64,000 bases of DNA from Mastigias papua. Its lineage: Eukaryota > Cnidaria > Scyphozoa > Rhizostomeae > Mastigiidae. Below, one piece after another: positions 56,810 to 64,000 of the stretch; position 1 is the first letter of the stretch, and the number at the start of each line of letters is the position of its first letter. The notes below the pieces were generated by a model, which worked only from the letters and a program-made list of their open reading frames with translations, ran no database searches and had not been told where the DNA came from. The stretch is taken from positions 11,941,259 through 12,005,258 of the forward strand of contig OZ025271.1 in the NCBI GenBank assembly GCA_964019165.1, written 5' to 3'. A program made the position numbers and the translations under genes.

Positions 56810-58255
56810 ATTAGAATAACAATATACGAAGGACGTAATCTGTTTGAATACAATTGTGGATACACTGTGTTCTTCTTTTGCCTACACGACGCAAAAGTGG
56901 GTTATACAATATGTACTCGCCAAGAGTATTCGGGACACTGTACAGGAAACTAATGAAAAAATCCTCTACGGATTGTTACCATTGCTACATAAACGCACCC
57001 ACCTTCCCTCTTGAACAATATTCTTTCACCAGTTGGACACTTGGAGTTAGCGTGCGCATGAAATTTCCTAATTTTCGCATATAATTATCCAGAAAACGGA
57101 CATTCTTTCAGTTGGTAGATGGTAATGAAAGTGCATTGCAGAATACAAAAAGTGCAAAGTGTCCCAGGACTCTTGGCGATTATTTTAGCTTTGGGATAGA
57201 TGCTTTCAAATTAACAGCAAAACATTAAGGAATGTATCAACCCCCTCCCCCCATACACACGCCCTGTTGTATATCGGCCCCTGGTTATGTTAAGATGTGG
57301 TATATTTAAATGCGATGGTATCGTCAGGAGAAAGGATCACGGCTACTGAAATATGAGTATTGACACTATAAATAGGTTTGAAAAGTACTCAAGCATTCCA
57401 CCACCTGGTCTGTTTACAACGATTTGTTAGCAGAGAGGGGTTTACTGTTGAATAGTCATATAGCGCATGTTTGCAACCATAAATACCATCATGTGATATT
57501 TGATGTAGGATGATCTTTTATCTGATTCGTTGGAAGGCACCAAAGAGCGAATTCCATAACAACAAGATCATTAAATAATTGAAGGGATTCTATGAATTCA
57601 TAAATAATACTTTATTCATACATTACTAGATTAATTGTGATAGGATTAAAATAGTTTTAATAGGATCTGGATCATCTTATCGTGTGCATTCAAGTTAAAG
57701 AATTCAGTTCTACGAATCCTTGTTTGTTTTCATTTGCAATGGTCTGATGATGTTCACAAGAAAGCCCTCTATTCATTCAATATATAGAAGTACGAAGGGA
57801 GAGTGGAACTTTTCAAAACTGCATGACTAGGCTCGTTAACTCCCTAACGCAGATAGTAAGGAGCTATCCAACTACAACTCGTTTTTATCCTTATCAAGCA
57901 AATTGTGTTCCTCCAGCCCCCATCCCCAGTGCCTACATGTTGTGCTTCCACTTTCAGTTTTCCCAACCAAGTGGCCTTGTTTTGACCAAAATCTCATATT
58001 GCAGATCTCCTTATTTTCTTAATATTTTCATGATGTGCTTTTGCATTCTAACCTGTAAAAATGATGAAGACGTTCAAGTCTTTTGTCATATCGGACCCCC
58101 TAAGTTCTACCTTCTCACCATTGGTTGAAGATGGCCAATGTTATATACCAGGCACATTAGAACAATAGCAAATGCAATTGGTTGGTTACAAGAATTTTTG
58201 TAAAGGAAAAAATTTTTGCTAATTTTCAATATTTGATTTAAACTAAACTTTGCTT
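56810..58255. other. No gene recognised
   Basis: Short frames only, for example 57823-58128, without domain signature. Confidence 0.4.
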
Positions 58256-58260
58256 TGTAG

Positions 58261-58291
58261 ATATTCAAGATAATGGAGAGAAGTGTTTCAG
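58261..58291 (+). CDS. Candidate 31-nt exon
   Basis: Bounded by ctttgctttgtag and gtatga. Read as IFKIMERSVS plus one base it joins in phase with the next candidate exon at 59248. Function unknown. The support is splice signals and frame continuity only. Confidence 0.3.
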
Positions 58292-58625
58292 GTATGAAAA
58301 TTTCTGATTTACTGTCATGCTCAAATTGATATTCTAAAATGTCTGTTGCCTGTATTTGCTCTCCAGTTCATATGGCTGTGATTCATTTTGATACTGAAGG
58401 AAGGCTCTGTGTATAGATAACGTTCATATCACAAAGGTATCCCTTTCTAAATGGGCATTCGTATACTGGTAGAAAAGAGACGAGGTGTATGAATGTCATC
58501 TAAAGAGATCTGGTGTTTTCATATTTTTCATATTAAAGTTGTAATCCATTTGGCATACGACATTTTCATAAGTAATTAAGATTCATAGCTAGAGAAGGTA
58601 TAGCAGCTCTTTAGTATAAATGGAT

Positions 58626-58940
58626 ACCGCAAATCCTCGAATTAGCCCCCTCCCTCGAATAAGCCCCCCCTCGAATAAGCCCCCATGCTAGAATTTCAAA
58701 TTGTTAATAAGCCCCCCCTCTAATAAGTCCCCACCCCTGATGATGATGATGAAGACTTTCATAAAGACTAATGCTCAAATTTATACTGTTCTTGTAACAG
58801 TATGGAGAAAAGGAGCTTTGACAATGAGCTTTTTATACGGCATTTGTCAAATAAATTTTATAAGCCCCCCTCGAATAAGCCCCCACCCAAAAAGCATCAA
58901 AAAAATACGCCCCCAGGGGGCTACTTCAAGGATTTACGGT
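58626..58940. mobile_element. CGAATAAG-type MITE, reference copy
   Basis: A 315-bp element with inverted ends accgcaaatcctcgaattag..aaggatttacggt and many taagcccccc/cgaataagcc words inside, ending gcgtatttttttgatgc-type on the mirror strand. It is the most complete of at least six copies in this window. It has no coding capacity, and I could not fix the target duplication. Confidence 0.8.
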
Positions 58941-59247
58941 TTGAAGGGAAAATGTTTGTCTTGCTTCATTTTCATCGGAAGTGTTATTGAATTTTGCATC
59001 AAAGGTGATATGTGATCCTGGCAAGCACAGCCCAGCCTATTGTATTAGACTTTGTTGATGTATTGACCCTTCAATGCGAATAACACAGCTAGAAAGTCAT
59101 AGCTTTATGCCATGGATCTGAAGTAGTTCTGCCATCGTTTGAATATTGTTTACATTATTATCACGTAAGAAAAATATCAGATGATTTGATGATAACCCTG
59201 TGGGGTAGATTCGTCAGAGATAAGCTGACACAATTTTTGATTTTCAG

Positions 59248-59310
59248 ATACAGAGAGCATATCAACAGATTCAGAAATGGACAATGAAGAATTAGAACAT
59301 GGCCACATTG
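59248..59310 (+). CDS. Candidate 63-nt acidic exon
   Basis: The acceptor tttttgattttcag and donor gtactt enclose a symmetric phase-1 exon reading D-TESISTDSEMDNEELEHGHI when joined to the 58261 exon. The acidic, serine-rich sequence looks coding. The large foldback element 300 bp downstream would lie in the following intron. Protein family unknown. Confidence 0.35.
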
Positions 59311-59769
59311 GTACTTCATGATAAGAAATTTCCTTCTAGCTTCTATGTTATATTACATTGAGTAATTGAATTGAACTAATTTCGTTCAAAATGGATAGAT
59401 GATTGAATTGAATGGCATTATTGAGTACTGCCATGAAGACCTAAGGTGGTAGAGCAATTTCATAATCCATAGAATGTCATGCTGTAGAACTGAATGTGAC
59501 ATGGTAGTGTGGTTTTCAATGAACTGTCAATAGAAAATGTTTCAAGGACTGAAGTTATAGAGTAAATGATCAATAAGTTCCTTTAGTTATTCTTGGTTGT
59601 CTAACAACGTATTCTTCAATAGACCCTTTTCACAATGACGTAGAGAGGGCTCGACCTCTGGCGAAAACGAGGCAGGTGATGTTCCAGATTCATCGCCGAC
59701 AATGCTCAGTACGGGGAAAAGAGCTACTCATTCATTTTTGCGATTGTTCTGCTTAAGATACGGTCAAAA

Positions 59770-60267
59770 ATGGACAATAACATGGATTCCATGTTAAATC
59801 AGGCTCCGGAGAATAAATGTAGATCACTCGGATGGCAATGTAACGTATATTGGTGCTATAACATACTTTACAAAACCGATGCTTCGCCATCGGGCCTAAA
59901 TTTGTTTAGGTATTCACAAGCGAATCGAGCGAAGATTCGTTGGCGCAATTTTAGTAAAACAGTAGATGGAATGGGTGATTTCATTATAAAAATACTGTGC
60001 CTACCTTCGAGGGAAGCATTTTACGGATGGGAATATCATAAACGGTCGAACATGCGGCGACTCACTCGAGGACCTTTGCCACCCTCGCATCTGTACACTC
60101 TTGAGGCTAATAAGATCAGGCCGTCTCACAAGCGAACAAAACGCGTCTATCCTAGCTACATTTGCTTCGACATCGGCTTTTGTTTTGAAAATCATGGAAA
60201 TTATATTTTCCTTCAGATTCTATCAGTGCATCACAAACAGAATCTCATTCCTATACCGTTCTCTTGA
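59770..60267 (+). pseudogene. THAP-like N-terminal fragment, left arm
   Basis: ATG 59770 opens a 165-residue frame. Residues about 21-60 (WQCNVYWCYN, SGLNLFRY, AKIRWRNF) resemble the start of a THAP finger (C-x4-C, then FRFP..., W). The later C..H pair is not in frame, and the frame drifts after about residue 75, suggesting a frameshift. No transposase catalytic domain follows. Confidence 0.45.
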
Positions 60268-61473
60268 GCATGACCAACGTGATTTGATTAGATTTTGTGC
60301 ACTTTATTAATCGCTCTCACACAAGCAAAAGAGCTCCCGTAGTCCGTGTTAACTTTGACACAATGAATTCTTGACCTGGTGATGACACTTCTTGTAGGTA
60401 TACACTCTGCTCTGTTGACAAAGAGCATGCTATGATTAACTTGTAAACTACATTTTTGCCCTCCCTCTGTCTGGATCATTTAGTGACTCATTTTTGTCTC
60501 TCCTTTGTCTCCCCCTTACCCCCCCCCCTCTCTATTTGGATATGCGAAAATAAATGGCATAAATACTATAAAAAGTTTCATAGGTAGAGCTAATGCTCAT
60601 TTGATGAACATCCTCTGTTCCATTCCCTAGCAATAATGTTTCAGAGCAGGTATGCCAGAGCAATTCATGGAGTACCCAGCAACAATACTAACAGCTTGAC
60701 ACTGAAATTTTCATTGAACTTCCACCATCCCTTAAACCTAACTAACATAGCAACACTTAAATCAGCATCTCACCAATTGTTGCATTATATATACCTCAAA
60801 ACTTAGAATTGCTAGAGTTTGATAGAGACCTGGCACAAAAGTATGGTGTTCTGAGCATTCCTGAGCAAGGTACTACTAGTGCAATGACTGCTAGATGATT
60901 TGACATTGCAGATGTCTGTTCTCCTGGTGTTTCCCTAAAATTCCTCAATTCTATGGGCTATTGGCCATACTACAAGCTACTTCATTCTTGATGTAGCTCT
61001 CATTTTACAGCCTGATTTCACTACAACTTTACTATGCATGTGACCTTGTAGCTACTTTTTAGCCATTCGTTATACAGTATCCAACAGATAGTGACATTAG
61101 GTATACTTATAAAATCAGTTTCTAAATTCCAATATCAGTATATTATTGTGGGGTGGACTATACACTACAGAGGCCTACTAAGTGCTCTACAAAATGATAG
61201 TGGTAATACTAAGACCATTTGAGTGACAATTTTAGTGCTATCAATAATTATTCTTGTTCTTGGTTACCCTGTATTTGTTACTATTAATGAATTCATCAAG
61301 TTATTTGTGCTTTTCCAAACTTATCAACCTGATGAGTGTATATCTACAAGAAGTGTCATCACCAGGTCAAGAATTCATTGTGTCAAAGTTAACACGGACT
61401 ACGGGAGCTCTTTTGCTTGTGTGAGAGCGATTAATAAAGTGCACAAAATCTAATCAAATCACGTTGGTCATGC

Positions 61474-61971
61474 TCAAGAGAACGGTATAGGAATGAGATT
61501 CTGTTTGTGATGCACTGATAGAATCTGAAGGAAAATATAATTTTCATGATTTTCAAAACAAAAGCCGATGTCGAAGCAAATGTAGCTAGGATAGACGCGT
61601 TTTGTTCGCTTGTGAGACGGCCTGATCTTATTAGCCTCAAGAGTGTACAGATGCGAGGGTGGCAAAGGTCCTCGAGTGAGTCGCCGCATGTTCGACCGTT
61701 TATGATATTCCCATCCGTAAAATGCTTCCCTCGAAGGTAGGCACAGTATTTTTATAATGAAATCACCCATTCCATCTACTGTTTTACTAAAATTGCGCCA
61801 ACGAATCTTCGCTCGATTCGCATGTGAATACCTAAACAAATTTAGGCCCGATGGCGAAGCATCGGTTTTGTAAAGTGTGTTATAGCACCAATATACGTTA
61901 CATTGCCATCCGAGTGATCTACATTTATTCTCCGGAGCCTGATTTAACATGGAATCCATGTTATTGTCCAT
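61474..61971 (-). pseudogene. THAP-like N-terminal fragment, right arm
   Basis: Mirror copy of the left-arm frame, 165 residues, with only three amino-acid differences (for example YSHANRA for YSQANRA). Both arms keep the same length, so the arms were probably made by one duplication or are homogenised by gene conversion. Confidence 0.45.
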
Positions 61972-62148
61972 TTTTGACCGTATCTTAAGCAGAACAATCG
62001 CAAAAATGAATGAGTAGCTCTTTTCCCCGTACTGAGCATTGTCGGCGATGAATCTGGAACATCACCTGCCTCGTTTTCGCCAGAGGTCGAGCCCTCTCTA
62101 CGTCATTGTGAAAAGGGTCTATTGTTTTTGTCGCATACTTACATTTTA

Positions 62149-62670
62149 TCATATTTCTCCGATTATAAGCCGCTGCTTACAGTTCTTATTTGAAACATTT
62201 TGATGCAGCTTATAACCAAGTGAGGCTTATAATCAAGTGAGGCTTATAATCAAGGGTGGCTTGTACTTTTAATCCAAGATGTCATGTCATCATAATACTT
62301 CACATATGTTGTGAAAAAGTCATTTGATATTTGTGGCATAGCAGTAGATGATCCAGCAAATCTCTCCTGATACCTTTAAAGCTAGCAATGGAGATGACAA
62401 ATTAATATTCCTGGACGAAAAAAATACTCTTTAATAACGTTCAAGACATAGACGATGCCATGCTTGACAATATTTTTGTTGGTTAAGCTATTTAGTTGAA
62501 GTTTGAAAGTTTTTAAGTTTTTATATCCCTAAAGGGTGTTTGAGTCGAAGTACTGCACACTATGATCATTGTCTCCGATTCTGTTTAAAAGAATTATGTC
62601 TGCATTTAGATAAAAGTTTTGTTGGTGCGGCTTATAATCAAGGGCGGCTTATAATCGCCAAAATATGGTA
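62149..62670. mobile_element. MITE with gattataagccgc ends
   Basis: The left catatttctccgattataag is mirrored by the right cggcttataatcgccaaaatatg. Both ends repeat ggcttataatcaag in direct order inward (62221-62265; 62628-62650). About 520 bp, no coding capacity. Confidence 0.75.
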
Positions 62671-63149
62671 TTTGTGTTCTAGACTCGGCCAGACAATCGG
62701 ATGACGTCAGAGGACAGTTGACTTTGGGTATGTTTTTTATAGAATATTTATTATACAGATTTCGTGTTCTACCTTGAACTCTTCAACTAAACAATAGTGA
62801 GTAGGTGCAAATTGGTCGACAAAATGGCCAATGGTATGCAGTATTCATCTTGTCACATGAATGTATCCGCCTCTTCCTATATATTTCTGCCCATCACTCA
62901 GTCATTGTCCTATGTTTCATACTCTGACGAGCATTGGTTGGAAAACATGCTTAAAGCCCGCTAATGAATGTTCTCATTTGTTCTTGGAATTCTGTGATAT
63001 TGACAGTTTGCTCACTAGATTGATGTAAGATTTGTAAATTATGACTTAATGAAATGCCCAAATAACTAGAACTGGCAAACTGTTACAATATACAACTAAC
63101 TGTAGACTTTATTCATAATGGAGACTCATTCTTGTAAATCCATGCTCAT

Positions 63150-63510
63150 AAGGGTGTTGTCTACTTATTACTATGTTGCCACCCTTCATTAGAGGAGCTC
63201 TCTAATTATTATCATTTTCCTATCCCCTTTATCAAAGTTGCTCTAGAATTTTTGCAATGTAGTGAACCTACTTTTAAAGGGGTGCTCTCTAATTAGTACC
63301 ATTTTTTCACCCCCTTCAGTAAGGGTGTGCTCTCCCCTTTGGGTTTAGAAAAGTCAGGGAAAAGTCAGGGAATTTTGCTTTTCATTTTCTGTGTCAACCA
63401 TGTAGAAGGTGCTCTGTAAGTGTTGCAATGTTGCCTCCTATTGGTACGGAATGCTGTTTAGTTGTTGCCATTGTGCCACTCCTTTAGAGAAGAAATTTAA
63501 TTATTTTCCA
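63150..63510. repeat. Diverged short tandem repeats
   Basis: The phrase gctctctaattattatcatttt (63195) recurs as gctctctaattagtaccatttt (63282), with looser copies of tgttgcc..cctt around 63176 and 63430. Old and irregular. Confidence 0.5.
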
Positions 63511-63665
63511 TCGTTTACTATTGTCTGTTGATTGATTGAAAAGTAATCACTCCATATACATTAATATAAGTGAATCTAGCATCTGAAATATGTCATTTGA
63601 GTGTAAATAGGCAAATGGCATTTATGATAAATATATTTCAATTTAATGGCTGTTATAAGGTATAT

Positions 63666-63885
63666 TTAATAGTATTCAATAGATTTCATATTATTCATCG
63701 TTTGTAGATCGTTTCCTATTGCTCTAGACGGTTGAACAAAATCATATATTACAAAATTTCTTCTAGTTGCAGCCAGACCAGACCATTCAGGGCCAATATA
63801 TATGCTATCTGGAAGTACAGCCATCTTTGGAAATGTTAATTCCATTTCAATATCATCACCTCGTAAGTTCACAGTTTTGTAGCTT
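63666..63885 (-). CDS. Coding fragment of unknown family
   Basis: The minus-strand frame NLRGDDIEMELTFPKM, AVLPDSIYIGPEWSGLAATR, RNFVIYDFVQPSRAIGN ends at TAA (63666). The composition looks like real protein. The 5' side has no ATG and runs into a MITE end at 63886, so it is either a last exon with an unseen acceptor or a gene cut by the MITE. I do not recognise the family. Confidence 0.4.
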
Positions 63886-64000
63886 ACCGTAAACCCTCGA
63901 ATTAACCCCCTAGGGGCTTATTTATCTTTGGTGCTTTTTGGGTGCAGGCTTATTCGAGGGGGGCTTATAAAATTATTTGAGAAATGTCGTATAAAACGCC
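63886..64000. mobile_element. CGAATAAG-type MITE, cut by window edge
   Basis: accgtaaaccctcgaattaa, ggggcttatttatctttggtgc and ggcttattcgaggggggctt match the family's left end. The copy continues past the window. Confidence 0.8.

Larger units (their letters stand above)
59617..62124. mobile_element. 2.5-kb foldback element with about 775-bp arms
   Basis: The arms (about 59617-60402 and 61348-62124) are inverted copies differing at only a handful of bases. The outer ends read caatagacccttttcacaat. The roughly 945-bp spacer is unrelated to the arms. Each arm carries a THAP-like half-gene. I see no direct target duplication, so the superfamily (P, Kolobok or Harbinger-type) is open. Confidence 0.8.

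Noticed and set aside
57823..58128. 101-codon plus-strand frame
   Set aside because: No domain, no splice context and unremarkable composition; indistinguishable from chance.

Overview
The window is eukaryotic, almost certainly metazoan, and most likely from a marine invertebrate. It is AT-rich and has spliced genes with GT..AG junctions, long (TA)n tracts and pol III-type SINEs. It carries restriction-like-endonuclease (RLE) non-LTR retrotransposons, a Penelope-like element, and ISL2EU, PIF/Harbinger, hAT and Tc1-type DNA transposons. I cannot name the species. No complete cellular gene is recognisable; almost all identifiable coding sequence belongs to mobile elements or relics.

Layout. 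0-2 kb: endonuclease half of an RTE-like LINE next to a 12-bp minisatellite. 2.7-5.9 kb: a foldback DNA element whose arms are built from 178-bp tandem repeats. 6.2-7.3 kb: (TA)n, an inverted pair of small elements combining a tRNA-like pol III box with a hammerhead-like core, and a solo Penelope terminal repeat. 9.2-17.9 kb: decayed remains of an array of short (about 26 aa) ankyrin-type repeats, interrupted by a tRNA-SINE with 14-bp target duplications, a perfect 254-bp-arm palindrome and a transposon-gene relic. 18-21 kb: a Tc1-like long-TIR element and a degraded Penelope-like element flanked by inverted hammerhead-bearing repeats.

21.6-37.2 kb is the centrepiece. Six RLE retrotransposons are stacked end to end. 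All but the last right-hand end are bounded by (ATT)n microsatellite. Two are R4/Dong-like on the minus strand and four are R2/Hero-like on the plus strand. Orientation to the microsatellite is fixed for each clade. One of each kind (31.3-35.1 kb; 25.5-29.0 kb) has an uninterrupted full ORF. The two R4-like copies have diverged proteins but share an identical 61-nt stretch of 5' UTR, in a region that can be drawn as an HDV-like ribozyme fold.

37-51 kb: mostly unrecognised AT-rich DNA, a deleted Harbinger element that keeps a transposase start and a MADF exon, a hammerhead-core palindrome between (TA)n tracts, and a roughly 2.5-kb tandem duplication whose first copy has collected MITEs. 51.06-55.01 kb: a complete-looking ISL2EU transposon with about 300-bp terminal inverted repeats, a spliced THAP+DDE transposase and a convergent SWIM+YqaJ nuclease gene. 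55-64 kb: two candidate small exons, several copies of one MITE family, a 2.5-kb foldback with inverted THAP-like half-genes, another MITE and a short coding fragment at the right edge.

The common theme is self-replicating elements that use structured RNA ends (hammerhead-like, possibly HDV-like) and simple-repeat safe havens as insertion targets.
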